Of a DNA stretch of 64,000 bases, positions 21,649 through 36,665 are shown piece after piece. Position 1 is the first letter of the stretch. Every line of letters begins with the position of its first letter. The stretch is from Palaemon carinicauda (lineage: Eukaryota > Arthropoda > Malacostraca > Decapoda > Palaemonidae). The DNA lies in contig NC_090759.1 of the NCBI RefSeq assembly GCF_036898095.1, forward strand, positions 15,606,703-15,670,702, read 5' to 3'. The translations under genes were made by a program, and so were the position numbers. The notes under the pieces are model-generated. The model worked only from the letters and a program-made list of their open reading frames with translations. It was not told the DNA's origin and made no database searches.

Positions 21649-24600
21649 TTACTTATTTGCCTTATTTTTTGTTTGGGTTCCCCCAGGTCCCTCAGTGTGA
21701 GGCACCTCGTATATCCACCAGAGAGTTGCTAATACATCTTCCGGTGTATTTTGCATCTTCCAGTCTTGGATGGTCTGGGATGCATCTTAGGTATTTATCG
21801 AGCTTATTTTTAAACGCATCTACGCTCACTCCTGATATGTTTCTTAGATGAGCTGGCAACACATTAAATAGTCGCTGCATTATCGATGCTGGTGCGTAGT
21901 GGATTAATGTCCTGTGCGCCTTTCTCAGTTTACCTGGAATGCTTTTTGGCACTATTAATCTACCTCGGCTTGCTCTTTCTGATACTTTAAGCTCCATGAT
22001 GTTTTCAGCAATTCCTTCTATTTGCTTCCATGCTTGTATTATCATGTAGCGTTCTCTTCTCCTTTCTAGACTGTATAGTTTTAAAAATTGCAGTCTTTCC
22101 CAGTAATCAAGGTCCTTAACTTCTTCTATTCTAGCAGTATAGGACCTTTGTACACTCTCTATTTGCGCAATATCCTTTTGGTAGTGTGGGTACCATATCA
22201 CATTGCAGTACTCGAGTGTACTACGCACATAAGTTTTGTAAAGCATAATCATGTGTTCAGCTTTTCTTGTTTTAAAGTGTCTGAATAACATTCCCATTTT
22301 TGCTTTACATTTAGCCAACAGTGTTGCTATTTGGTCGTTGCATAACATATTCCTATTTAAAATTACACCAAGGTCTTTAATTGCTTCCTTGTTTGTGATT
22401 GTCTCATTATTAGGTCCTTTGTATGCATACACCATTCCTTCTCTGTTTCCATAATTTATTGATTCGAATTTATCGGAGTTAAATACCATCCTATTTATCT
22501 CCGCCCATTCATATATTTTGTTTAGATCTCTTTGTAGTGAGTTCCTATCTTCATCACAAGTAATTTCTCTACTTATTCTTGTGTCATCGGCGAAACTTCT
22601 CACTACGGAGTTTTCAACATCACAGTCTATGTCTGAGATCATAATAACAAATAGCAGTGCAGCTAATACCGTACCTTGGGGCACACCAGATATTACCTGG
22701 GCTTCATCTGATTTCTCGTCATTTGCAACCACTATCTGTTTTCTGTTTTGCAGGAATTCTTTTACCCATTTTCCTATCTTTCCCACAATATTATGCTTTC
22801 TCATTTTTTTCTCCAATATGTTATGGTCTACCTTGTCAAAGGCTTTTGCAAAATCTAGATAGATCACATCTGTGTCTTTTTCATTTATCATATTATTGTA
22901 TATGTTTTCATAGTGAGCTATCAGTTGGGTCTGTGTACTTTTTCCAGGTACGAAACCGTGTTGACCCATATTGAACAAATTATTTTTGACCAAATGGTTC
23001 ATTATTTTCTTTTTTATTACCCTCTCATACACTTTCATAATATGTGATGTTAGACTAACAGGTCTATAATTGCTTGCCTCTAGTCTTGATCCACTTTTGA
23101 AGATAGGGGTTATATAAGCTAATTTATGTTTAACATATATCTCGCTCATATCTATACTCTGTCTTAGCAGTATTGCAAGTGGCTTCGCGATAGTGTTTGC
23201 AGTTTTTTTTAACAAAATCGCTGGAACTCCATCTGGTCCGGCTGCCGATCCATTTTTAATTTCGTTTATAGCCGTGACAATATCTGCTTCATTAATATCT
23301 ATATCCGTTAGATATTCAACATTTTCTTCTCTCATTTCTGTTTCATTACTCTCATTCGCAATTCTTGGCGTGAACTCACTCTTATATTTTTCTGCTAATA
23401 TGTTGCATATTTCCTTTTTTTCATTCGTTAACCGTCCTTCAATTCTTAGAGGGCCTATTTCTATTCTCTTTTATTCATCTTTTTTGCATAGGAGTAAAGT
23501 ACTTTGGGGTTTCTTTTTATATTTTGAAGTGTCCTTTCTTCTAAGTCCCTTTTTTCATTTTCTTTCGACTGTATAATCTTTTGTTCTGCATTTTCTATCT
23601 TACATTTTATTTCCCTCATTTTCCACACATTTTTTTCTTTTGCAAGATTTTTCTTCCACTTTTTAATTTTCTGAAATAAGATTCTTCTGTCTCTTGGTAT
23701 GCACGTCTTTTGTTTATTGTTTTTTTTCGGTACATATTTTTCAACAATTTTCTCCAGTATTTTGTACAGTATATCCGTATTTACCTGTATATTATCACTT
23801 ATAAATACATTTTTCCATTCTTTATTCAGTTCTTCATTTATTTCTGACCATTTTATATTCTTACTGTAAAAGTTATATTTTCCATATCCTTCCCAAAGTT
23901 TTGTGCTTTTATTAATTCTGTGATCACTTGCTTTGGAATGAACTATCAATTCTATGACATTGTGGTCTGAAATTCCCGTGTTATACACTATTATTTCTTT
24001 AACATAGTTCACCTCATTCACAAATACTAGATCTAGGACATTTTCCTTTCTTGTTGGAATGTGGTTTATTTGTTGCATATTATGTTCTAATAGCATATCT
24101 TGAAGCTTTTCAAATTGCCTCTTATCTTCTGCGCTACTATTACTATCTTTTTTATATGTATACATACAACCACTTTCTTCTATCCGTTCTTTCCAATCCA
24201 CGAAAGGAAAGTTAAAATCTCCGGATAGGAGTATATTCCAGTCTTTATGGTTTCTACATATATCATCTATTTTTTCTATTATTATGTCAAACTCCTTAGT
24301 GTTTGGGGGTCTGTAAACTACAATATTCATTAGTTTTTCAAATTCAAATTCTACCGCAATCAATTCACATTCTGTGTTGCTGTATTTTTCACATACTTTT
24401 CCTTGATTTATGTCTCTTCCATATATTGCGGTTCCCCCTTGATTCCTATTTTTTCTGTCTGATCTATAAGTTTGGAAACCCTTTATCTGGTCATCACTGC
24501 CAGTCTCTTGGGAATACCATGTTTCACTTATATTTAATATATCTATTTTTTCAATTTGGGTTAGTTCTTCTAAGAACTCTATTTTCCTTTTAGAGTTACT

Positions 24601-24656
24601 CGTGACTAAACCCTGTGCATTCATTACTATTATGGTTTGTGTTTCATCCCCATTAT

Positions 24657-26735
<2,079 letters not shown>

Positions 26736-26933
26736 CTTGATTAGATTTTTAGTAATTCACAAGATAACTATTCTATGCCGACGTTTTATCCCACTTCTCC
26801 GACCTCAAACTAATCACTGACTATTCACGAAAACTTGTAGCTATATTGCACTCAATAGCCTTTTGTTATCCGCGTTAAATCATGATATTTATAGGGTCGC
26901 AAAAGAGTAATCACTAACCGGCACACAGATACA

Positions 26934-27475
<542 letters not shown>

Positions 27476-27950
27476 TTATACAATACTTACATATAGATGA
27501 AGAAACCAAAATCCGTTTTCTTAAAAAGTGTCAATTAAATGAGAAACGAAAAAAATCATATCATGTATAAATCCATTTCAATCATAGCTAAAAATATGGC
27601 ATCCGATTTCGTCAGCAAACCACTATTTTTTAGGAAACATCATTTTATTCTAGAAAATTGCTACTCTTTAAATAGTTAATTGTGCTTTAAAAAGAGATGT
27701 ACTTTTGTTTTTAAATTTTGGGTGTGTTTTAAAAATCGAGTATTGCTGACTTCTTTTTGTTTTACTTTTGGCTGTGATCAGATCAGTTGATGACTAGCTG
27801 CCGCTTTCAATAATATGCGCAGACGAATACGGTAACAAAGTATTGTTTATACCATTTCTTAACTTATTATACCATCTATACAGTTAATATTACATAAGCA
27901 CCAATGTGTTATAACCTATCATATTCTTTGTTCGGTACATTAAAAGCTCG

Positions 27951-27951
27951 C

Positions 27952-28010
<59 letters not shown>
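27951..28010. repeat. (GCTC)n and (CT)n microsatellite
   Basis: Four GCTC units pass directly into about 25 CT units; intronic. Confidence 0.9.
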
Positions 28011-28016
<6 letters not shown>

Positions 28017-28589
28017 CAATTTTGCTTACTATCTCCAATCTCGCACCATCTCTCACATCGAACTTTAAAGCGGTAACCTAATTGTTCAATGTACTTTTTA
28101 AACCGGCCAAGTACTTTCTTCTTCTTCTTCTTTTGCTTTTTTCAGATGGTTCCATAATTGAGGTGGGTACAAGATGACTTATAACTGAAGTTATGAAAAG
28201 TTTTTAGAATTATCATAAATTGTCATTGTGTCATTAGCGACAGTTTGTTATTGTTGGTTAAATGCAAAAAAAAAAAAAAAGTAAAATATTTGTAATAATA
28301 TATTTACTAAAAGCTTTTAATATCATTAGTTATCACTTTCATCATGCGTTTAATGCATTCGTTTGCTTATTATGATCGAAGATCAAGCGTACAGTAAACA
28401 AATGGAAGGTTTCCGTTTCAGGCGGCGTCTTTAAGAAAACATTGTATAAATGGCATTCATTTCATTTATTTCGAAATTCTAAGAAAAATTATGTAGAACA
28501 ACATTGGTGATGACAAAATCATCATATAATCAATACTTGGTAGGATAGCTGTTGATGCAAAAACTAATCTACAAACAGATGTGTAAATG

Positions 28590-28700
28590 TGTTAATTTCT
28601 TCGTTATGATCATAGATAAACGTAAATAAAATAATGGCTGTTGTTTTTATTGTGCTTTTTGGCCTGTTTAGGAAACACAAGATATAAAATGCCTTAATTT
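28590..28700. repeat. Diverged relative of the MITE interior
   Basis: TTATGATCATAGATAAACGTAAA, then TTATTGTGCTTTTTGGCCTG, TTTAGGAAACACAAGATATA and AAATGCCTT match the MITE interior at 25689-25785 in order, with about one change per five to ten bases. The terminal repeats cannot be located with confidence. Confidence 0.65.
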
Positions 28701-29171
28701 TGAAACTTTTGGATTTTCAATGATACAACAAAAACTAGTTTATACAGTGATGGTTTTGCTATTCACCAGTTGTCTTATACAATAGATATGACATAATTAT
28801 TAAAATTTGTCTATTTTAGGTCGTGTTATAACGGGCAATATACGGTATTTACACCCATCCTGGTTGTAATTTTAATCTTTTTCAAGTTATTAGAATTTTA
28901 AGTATATTAAATGTTTGATTTATTTACAAGAACAATTTAATATTATAAAAAACACAGTATAGTACATAGAAAGTATTGGGAATGGGTAGTAAACACGTTT
29001 GAATGGGCAAGTTACTGGTTGCCATGGCCCTGATAGGATTATTTCTGTTAGTTGTGTTTCGAAATATGCAATTTTCCATTTACGCGGGAACATTAATCGA
29101 ACAAATTCTCACATAATTCGGGACCCTACTGTAGATGAAAATGGTAAAAACCTCATAAAAATTTCACCTAC

Positions 29172-29293
29172 TTGGACTAGTTCTCGTAAAGGTGAAGTTA
29201 CCGACGTTTTTGGAGAATTAGAATAAACATTGGGTGATCCCCACGGCGCACTGGAGTTAACTGGAGTTTGACAGCTCGCTGTAGCCTTAGAAT
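29172..29293 (-). CDS. numa1-like: NuMA/Mud-like exon 5 in window (Ser/Pro linker)
   Basis: 122 nt, phase 1 in and phase 0 out. The acceptor is CCTTCTTTCAG and the donor GTCCAA/GTAGGT. It encodes residues 138-178, rich in Ser, Pro, Thr and Asn, with repeated small motifs such as GSPNVYSNSP and TSPLRELVQ. In NuMA the equivalent segment between the globular domain and the rod has GSPASPMGDILQ, giving a shared SP(x)xxLVQ/ILQ ending. This is the weakest exon by composition but is held by phase matching on both sides. Confidence 0.75.
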
Positions 29294-29774
29294 CTGAAAG
29301 AAGGATGAGACATTTAATTTCATAAAACATACCATAAAATGGAATATAACAGAAATCTACAGAAAATACATTCTAAAAAATTATGTATACATTAATAACT
29401 TAAGTTAATAAAAAAAAACTTTGACTCTTAGAGGCCTCACAAGCTTCATCACTGTACATCCTATCCTTTATTTGCTATAAAAAACTTCAGCTGCAATATC
29501 ATAAATTTATTCACGATATTTGATTTACCGGTAGTTATAATGGCTCCAGATTTGGCTATTTTACTAATGTCTACATTCCTTTTTAAGACAATATGAATTG
29601 CCAACCAGTATAATTCAACAATTATAACTGCTTCACAAAATTTATGGCCAGAATCGTAGCTTCTTTTAGAGATAGCGATTATTTGCAATGTGTTTCTCCA
29701 GCATTTCAAAAATACCTGAAAATCAAAACTTATTGCACTTATCTTTCAATCCAAAACAAATGGGGGAAATACAT

Positions 29775-30018
29775 ACATACATATACCAAGGTACTTCCCC
29801 CAATTTTCAAGGGTAGCCAACTTCAAACAAATGAAACAGAAAGGGGAACCTCTCCTCTCTACGTTCCTCCCAGCCTGACAAGGGACTCAACCCAGTTCGG
29901 CTGGTACTGCTAGGGCTGACACAGCCCACCCTCCCCCGTTATCCACCACAGATGAAGCTTCATAACACTGAATCCCCTACTGCTGCTACCTCCACGGTCA
30001 TCCAAGGCACAGGAGGAA
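29775..30018 (-). repeat. RTE-like LINE 3' UTR, minus orientation
   Basis: It starts with the ATACATACATATACCAAGG tail and runs to the block ACCTCCACGGTCATCCAAGG, GGAGGAAG. It is very similar to 3592-3838 and 13575-13850, so it is a 5'-truncated insertion of the same family with no coding part. Confidence 0.85.
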
Positions 30019-30225
30019 GAAGGTAGCTTCTTTTCTTTTACATTTCCCATTACTGTATACCATTCAGGAGACAATATAACTTATTTATGACTGTTGCTGC
30101 TTCGAGGATCTTTCTCTTATAGTATTCACTTTTTTTTTCCTTCTTAGTAGGTAGTTATATTGACACGGAGCAGTTTTGTATTCTGCCCAGTACTTTCAGT
30201 TTTTAACCTATTCCACTTTCCTTCT

Positions 30226-30889
30226 TTACATCTTTTTTCCCTCTTTTTTTACCAAAGTCTCTCCATCAAACCAAGGAGATTGGTCTTTTACAGTTATAGT
30301 CTTTTCCATCAGTGGGCACATGGTGTCATATTCACTTTTACTCACTTTATTATAAGTGGTCATAAGACAGTTAGCACACTTAGCTCCTAATAGACGTTGG
30401 TCATCATGATCACAGGGAATGTTGATAGCATCATTTATTTTCTTTGTAATTTCTTCAATAAATAAAGTAGGAGAAAAATTTGATTTATGTCTAAAGTATA
30501 TTTTCTTTACTAATGCATGTTTCTGTAGAGGTAGACTAAACGTAATAAGTTTGTGTACTGGGGAGATAGTACAGTTTTCTTTGACTTTTATAGCAGATAC
30601 AATATTATTCATGTCAACACTTAGAACTGTCTAGCGTATGCCCAGTTGTAGTAGTTGTACAGTCGACATTATTCACTAGTCGATATGATTCTAGTAACTC
30701 ACTAAATGCCAAAGCGTCAGGATTTGATGCGTCATCAATCCAAAAATTGAAGTCTCCACAGATAACTAATTCGTTTTTCTCCATGATAATCATCTCAATG
30801 CGAGTACCAAATTCTTCAAAAAAGATACTAGTGTTTGGTCTAGGAGATTTGTAGATTGTTACAAAGGATATTCTTCTATTTTTTGGCAT
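30226..30889 (-). pseudogene. CR1-group endonuclease and EN-RT linker, broken
   Basis: The part at 30614-30889 shows FVTIYKSPRPN, LVICGDFNFWID (the catalytic GDFN box) and TTTTGHTLD. The part at 30226-30612 continues after a small frameshift with TISPVHKLITFSLPLQ and the linker DQSPWFDGETLVKKEGKK, which precedes RT in CR1/L2-type LINEs. No RT sequence follows. Confidence 0.8.
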
Positions 30890-31320
30890 AAATTTTATTT
30901 CTATACAGTATATTCAAAGCTTGTTACACTAATTCCTTTCAACGTTTTGAGATTTGAGTAACTTTTATGAATAAAGAGTGCAACAACCCCCCTCAGACCT
31001 ACCTTCTCTAGGTATGTGAAAGAAGGCATTTGTGGGGGAGCGTCATTTCAGTGATCTTTGCCTTGTCCAAGTTATTTAGCCACGTTTCACATGATGCTAG
31101 CATATATAAATATTTCTCGTTTATCAATTCTCAAATTTGAACAGACTTATTACCTACAGATTGTACATTTACATAGCCACAGTTTATGACATACCTAGTA
31201 ACCATAATCAGTATTTTCTGCTAGTCTTTTCAATTTCAAGTTAAAAGCATTGCAGTCTCTAGAATTTACTGTGTGGTCACTTGGTCTGTTTAACTTTGTG
31301 CAGTTTATACACTTTGACAC

Positions 31321-32377
31321 TTACAAATTACACTCCCTGGTGGAGTGTCTCCCTGAACATTTCCCGCAGACTTTATCTTCATTCTTAGACTTGCAATCTT
31401 TTTCAAAATGTCCATACCTCTGACAGTGGTAGCAGGTGATCACGTGGTACCTATCATGTATGTTATAGGTACCCCATCGTGACAAAACTTTGTCCCCACT
31501 ATCATGAAAAGCCCTCCGAACTTCAGGATAACATTTCAACACAAGGTGGGTGGTCCCCCCCCCCCCCCCCCCCCCCCGAGGCAATTTTCTTCCAGACTAC
31601 ACTTATCTTATCTACTATATTTTGGATATGGCCCAGGCAGCAATTTCTTTGGATCAAAGCATTTACTACATCATCTTCATCATTGTATACATTGCATATC
31701 ATTATTTTTGGTTTTAGATTTCCGATTTTTCCCATTTCAGTGTCAGCCACCAATGTCTGAATTTTGTTTGCCGCCTCTTCTCTTATCATATTGTTTGCAA
31801 AGTTTACAACAACATTTCCATTCGTAGTTGACCTCGTGTTAAGTATAGGAATGTCTTTAAGTGCTTGTTCAACTTAAAGTTTTCTTTCAATAATTTTAGT
31901 TGTTGTATTAATTGATTTAATTATCAACAGATTTTTTTCTTTAACCTTGTCAGCAAATGTCAGTTTCCCCGGTTTTGGGTCTATCAATGTTTGAAGTGTT
32001 GCTTTAATTGATTCCATACTCATGGCAAGAATGTCAATTTTCTCAGTGAGGTTGGTGATCTGGGTGTAATTTGCAGCGTCTGCGCTAAGGTCCGCAAGTT
32101 TGTTTTCCTAGTCATCTCTTTTTGCATCTTCTTCATTCAAGGCCAAATATCTGTTTACATCTTTCTTTAATTTTGATATTACTAAATTGTTTTGTCTGGC
32201 TTCACGTACGCAGTATGGGCATAACCAGTCTAGGTTATTACGTTCATTCTCACTGATGGCTGTCACTATATGCACACATCTCTTGTGGTAGAGTCTATTA
32301 CATTCACATACTATCCATTTTCTCCGTTCTCTATCCGTGTCATTACATAAGAAACAGACATGGTTAGGAGCAGACAT
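31321..32377 (-). pseudogene. CR1-group ORF1: PHD-like finger and CCHC knuckles, broken
   Basis: It starts MSAPNHVCFLCNDTDRERRK near 32377. The N-terminal PHD-like cluster reads CFLC, WIVCECNRLYHKRC, WLCPYC. A middle coiled part is frameshifted. At 31523-31789 there is an RRM/esterase-like beta-alpha stretch (KPKIMICNVYNDEDDVVNAL). At 31321-31500 there are two CCHC-type knuckles (CYHCQRYGHFEKDC and CGKCSGRHSTREC). A C23 run (31555-31577) splits the middle. The same PHD-first layout occurs in the better preserved LINE at 24657-26735, but with CCCH instead of CCHC fingers. Confidence 0.8.
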
Positions 32378-32559
32378 AGTGTACTGTTTCTTATCACATA
32401 AGACTATCAAATATATTTTCAATGATATTGTAAGCGAGAAACACATAGCTAACACATGACTCAGGCCAGGTCTCTTAAGTGGGATACTACTATAGCTATA
32501 GTATTGATACTCATCAGCACTACGTAATGCCCTGAAAGGAGTTGATGGAAGCACTTGAG

Positions 32560-33969
32560 GGTTAAGTAGGCTGCCCTCATTTCCTTAAGGTTATGTGGTA
32601 CCGCCTTTCGGATTCAAACCAAAGTCCAGATGCCGTGAGGTGTAATAGATGAACCCCCACCCTGACCCCCTGTTCTTTTAATGTGTCTGTGAAGACCAAC
32701 AAATGCCGGGGAGGAGAGAGATGTACTCATCTAAGGAGATAGGTGTCTAACACCCACCAACTCAGGTGTCTTTACTGTTCGGGTCCCACCAGAACTAGGG
32801 TACTCGGTGGGTCTCTGTGCTGAGGCCAAAAGGTCATCAGCTGTCACAATAGAGACCGTATGTGGAGCCAGCCATGGCGCACTAACTTCTAGATGAATGT
32901 TACATGCCCCAACAGTTTTGCAATTGGCGCTAGTAATTTACCTCTCAAGAGAAACCACTGCCAGTACTTGATCCCCTGATGGAAAGAGCTTGCCTAGTGT
33001 GGTCAGGACCAAAGGTGGAACAGTCTGTAAAGGGGAGGCTATCTGCCATTCCTCTTCGCAAGGGTGAGTGTTGGTAAGGTGCGCTGACAGGCACATCTCT
33101 TCTATTTTGTCCTGCTGGAAAAACGAGCCTGCTCAGTTCTCAAAGGTAATGGCTACCTGTGTGCACTTGTGAGGGGTGTGTACATGATTGTGGGGAGAAA
33201 CTGGTACAGCACACTCCTTCCAATTCCCCCCAACCTCAAAATGAGAGCTGGAACTGCGAACTGGTTTGTGTATTTTTCCCCAGTTCTTAAAAGCAATAGA
33301 TCTACCCATGAGTGCCTTTCTCAGCTTGCCCAGGTGCCGCGACATAGAACTCGCCTTTATACCGGACCATACTTCTTGTGTGCGCAGGTCTCGATGGAAA
33401 GACTCGACCAAGACAGCACTCCATGTAGCAGAAGTGAGGTACCTTTCTTAGTCAGGCAGACAAGCTCGTCTGCACACCTTGCTCAGTGAATGGGTGCGCA
33501 ACTCCACGCAAGGTTTCATTGCGAAACTAATGTGTTACCACCCGAGTAGGATGGACGAGGGTATTTTTCTAAGAACTGTCTCCCACAGCAGCCTGGTGGG
33601 TAGCGTTATCCGTTCCTCCAGGAAGAGCCATTTGTTCATAACAGGCTATTAAGACTGCGGGAGACAGGTTGTACCAGCACCTGTGAGGAAAATTCCGGCC
33701 CCTCATCGGAAAATGGGAAGGGCTCTGGACTATCTGGTCAACCAATAACCAGAAGGATGTCAACAATACCCCTGGATTGTGCCTCTTATCATCCCCCCCC
33801 CTTGGGGTGACTAAGTTCCATTGTGCAAAACAAGCGACCTTGACTTTCAAGTGCAAAGTAAATTCTCCTTGGCTCCTCCCGAGGGGTCTTGAGATTATGT
33901 GGCAAGTAAAATCTCAAGTTGATATCCTGCTACAAAGGGGGGGGTGGAGAATTTGCTCTACCTGCCACC
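32560..33969. other. Unassigned repeat-like DNA
   Basis: GC content and style resemble DIRS untranslated parts. Minus-strand open stretches at 33133-33411 and 33569-33856 show no motif I can name. It precedes the dispersed segment at 33970-34370. Confidence 0.35.
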
Positions 33970-34370
33970 AATGCAATGGGAGTTGGCCGAGTATGTTACA
34001 AATCGGTAAACCAGGGTAGCCAGTACTCCTTAGAGGAAGATGTTATAGCGAATCTCCTTAGTGATCGCTTGAGGGCAAGAGACCGGTCGGTAATGACCGA
34101 TCAGATACAACTACTTCCGAAAGGCAAGATTGAGGCATAACTTAAATCTATCGTTGGACAGGTAATGTATGCATAAATCCATCTACGGACCCGTAACAGA
34201 CCAGGGAGGCAGACGCACATACAGGCGTAACCCAAATTATTAGTAGTGTCCGGAACTCGGTTGGAGAACGTTGATAAACATTAGTAACTGAGACCTCCTT
34301 CTTTCTATAAATGATGAAAACGCTTGTATTTCTTGATCTCCGATCGGCAAAACTGGAATAAGTGTCAAAA
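33970..34370. repeat. Unclassified dispersed segment, shared with 9160-9470
   Basis: Same ordered landmarks as the 9160-9470 copy: GTTGGCCGAGTA, CTCCTTAGAG, AAGAGACCGGTC, ATCTATCGTTGGACAGGTAAT, AACGCTTGTATTTCTT. It ends at AAACTGGAATAAGT plus about 12 bp, where the DIRS foldback at 34372 begins. Confidence 0.55.
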
Positions 34371-34371
34371 T

Positions 34372-34702
34372 GGTATTTTCATTATAAAATAAATTTTTGA
34401 ACATACTTACCCGGTAGTTATATACTGTATATAGCTTACGTCCCTGACGTCACGGCAGAAAATTCAAAACTCGCGCCAATCGCCAATTGGATGGCCAGGT
34501 GTACCACCCCTGCGCCCTAGCGAGGTACCTGGGAACCATTCCAGGAACCCTCATATATTCCATGCCTCTAGTCTCCTAGAGGGGAGGAGGGTTGGACTTA
34601 AATTATATATAACTACTGGGTAAGTATGTTCAAAAATTTATTTTATAATGAAAATACCATTTTTAAAAATAAGACTTACCCGGTAGTTATATATATAGCT
34701 GA
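34372..34702. repeat. DIRS family 2 terminal foldback
   Basis: The left arm at 34372-34433 (ATTTTCATTATAAAATAAAT then TTTTGAACATACTTACCCGG) is the reverse complement of the right arm at 34606-34658. A third, direct partial copy (TAAGACTTACCCGGTAGTTATATA) follows at 34665-34700. The loop is about 170 bp. Confidence 0.85.
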
Positions 34703-35069
34703 TTAACACCTTTTTAAAATAAACTTAAGGGTTCGTACCTGATAAGGAAGCTGACTTCAATGATACTCTGCCCCATTATGTCTGCTAGTCTTATGAGATC
34801 CAGCGGTCCTCCCAGGGGGCTGAAGATCTCGTAGGGACTGTCAAACCGGTGTCAAAATCTCATCATGATAGAACCTCCTCCAATAACAAGTTCCGCGCGC
34901 TCACAAGGAACAAATTTGACCACCTGACAAAATCAAAGATTGTGGAAGACTGACACAATCTCCACAAACAACCATAAAAAACAATTAAAAGTACCAAGAG
35001 AAGAAAAGGTTATTGGGATTATGGGAACATAGTGGTGGATCCTTCACCCACTACTGCACTCGCTGCTAT

Positions 35070-36278
35070 GAATGGACCCAGAGTGTAGCAGTCCTCGTAA
35101 CGAGTCTGAACACCTTTCAAATAATATGAAGCGAACAGATTTACTCCTCCAGAAGGTTGTGTCCATTTTGCTTTGCAATGATCTATTCTGTCTGAATGCT
35201 GCCGACGTTGCTACTCTGACTTCACGAGTCTTGACCTTTAAAAGACCAAGGTCTGATTCATTACAATATGTGCTTCCTTAATCAAAAACCTGATAAAAAA
35301 TGACAAGGCATTTTTTGACATCTGTAATGAGGGCTTTTTGACCGAGCACCATAAAGCTTCAGAATTGCCTCGTAAATTTTTCGTTCTATCCAAGTAGCAT
35401 CTCAGAGCTCTTACTGGGCATAAGACTCTTTCCAATTCTTCGCCAACCAAATCCGTAAGATTCGGAATCTCAAACGCTTTGGGCCAAGGTTGAGAAGGGC
35501 GTTCGTTTTTGGCCAGAAAGCCTAATTGCAAGGCACAGACAGCTTTACCATCACGAAATCCAAAGTTTTTGCTAAATAAAGTCTTCATAGTTAGGTCTTT
35601 CATAGAAGTTGAACCCAGTGGCTCAAACCTCTCGCTCATAAGATACTTCAAAACAATATCCAGATTCCAAGCTGGTGAATCTTGGTTTCATTGTTTTGTA
35701 GTCTCAAAAGACTCAAGAAGTTCTTGCAGATCCTTATTGTTAGAAAGGTATAGGTTTCTATGCCTGAACACAGTTGCTAACATACTCCTATATCCTTTAA
35801 CAGTCGAGGAGGAGAAGTTGCACTTCCTTCGAAGGTGGAGCAGGAAGTCCGCAATTTGGGCTACAGAGGTACTGGATGAGGAAAGAGAGTTGACTCTATA
35901 CCACTCTCTAAAAACCTCCCACTTGGATTGATAAACTTTGATAGTTGAAGTTCTTCTTGCTCGTGCAATGGCTTGAGCTGCCTCCTTCGAAAAGCCTCTA
36001 GATCTAGTGAGTCTTTCGATAGTCTGAAGGCAGTCAGCTGAAGAACGTGGAGATTTTGATGGAATCTTTCCAAGTGGGGTTGTTTGAGTAGATCTACTCT
36101 TAATGGAAGTATTCTTGGGGTGTCTACCATCCATTCCAGTACCTCTGTGAACCATTCTCTTGACGGCCAAAAGGGGGCCACTAGGGTCATTCTGGTCCCT
36201 TTGATTGTTACAAATTTCTGTACCACTTTGTACACGATCTTGTATGGTGGGAAGGCGTACAGATCTAGGTTGGACCAA
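35070..36278 (-). pseudogene. DIRS family 2 tyrosine recombinase, internally deleted
   Basis: The N-terminal part is at 35688-36278 (SRGFSKEAAQAIARARRTST, VYQSKWEVFREWYRV, TVKGYRSMLATVFRH), the middle at 35238-35651 (LTMKTLF, LERVLCPVRALRCYLDRT), and the C-terminus is degenerate to about 35070. Compared with the copy at 58874-60100, about 18 residues including the AKRVSE box with the first catalytic Arg are deleted after TLKTLF. It is therefore catalytically dead. Confidence 0.8.
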
Positions 36279-36489
36279 TCCAAAAGAAACGCGTTGGGTG
36301 AGCAGCAGAGGTAGAGACCAAAGGCCTCTCGCTACCTTCCTTACACAGGGAACCCGTGTAAGGAAGGCAGCTCAAAAGAAAATCTATTAAGCATTAGGCC
36401 ATTTGTTTTTAACCGTAACCGGTTAAAGGGGTTTGGTGGGAGAGAAAGGCTACGTCTTTACACTACCGAGCCAAAATAAAAAGTGACTG

Positions 36490-36665
36490 TTAGTTGCTAG
36501 TGCTGGTGTGAGCGGGAGGGTTAACTTGCCCTGTTCTCCCCCACCCTAACTAGCAGTGGGTAGTTGCACCCTGACAGAAATCTTATCGGCTGGTTTCAGC
36601 TTCGCCAAAATAATACTCTATAATAAAGAGTGGAAGGTTTGTGTTTTGCAGAGGAACAAATAATC
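36490..36665. repeat. DIRS family 1 right terminal repeat, solitary
   Basis: It reads GCTGGTGTGAGCGGGAGGG, CCACCCTAACTAGCAGTGGG, TTTCAGCTTCGCCAAAATAATACTC, and AGAGTGGAAGGTTTGTGTTTTGC with AGAGGAACAAAT. These are the landmarks of the right ends at 15246-15412 and 46555-47412. No family 1 coding DNA lies next to it; family 2 element E occupies the left side. Confidence 0.75.

Larger units (their letters stand above)
27476..29171. other. Intron DNA between the LINE region and exon 5
   Basis: AT-rich, with the (CT)n tract and the MITE relative noted separately. No coding signal was seen. Confidence 0.5.
30226..32377 (-). mobile_element. Second CR1-group LINE fragment: ORF1 and endonuclease, no RT
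   Basis: On the minus strand ORF1 (32377-31321) precedes an ORF2 start with endonuclease and linker (about 30890-30226). The element stops before the RT. This is the opposite of normal 5' truncation, so the 3' part was deleted or displaced. A related LINE tail lies only 200 bp away (29775-30018). Confidence 0.75.
34372..36310 (-). mobile_element. DIRS-like element E (second family), truncated
   Basis: The terminal foldback at 34372-34702 is followed by a minus-strand YR pseudogene (about 35070-36278). The RNase H, RT and gag are missing. The terminal design and YR protein match the element at 58157-64000 much better than elements A, B, C or F, so this defines a second DIRS family in the window. 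Confidence 0.8.

Noticed and set aside
21552..21700. Open frames made of Arg-Glu or Ser-Leu repeats here and at 26852-27570
   Set aside because: They are translations of (GA)n/(CT)n microsatellites with no independent coding evidence.
22088..23576. Several plus-strand open frames opposite the LINE RT
   Set aside because: Shadows of the minus-strand ORF2, Phe/Ser/Leu-rich as expected from the complement of AT-rich coding DNA.
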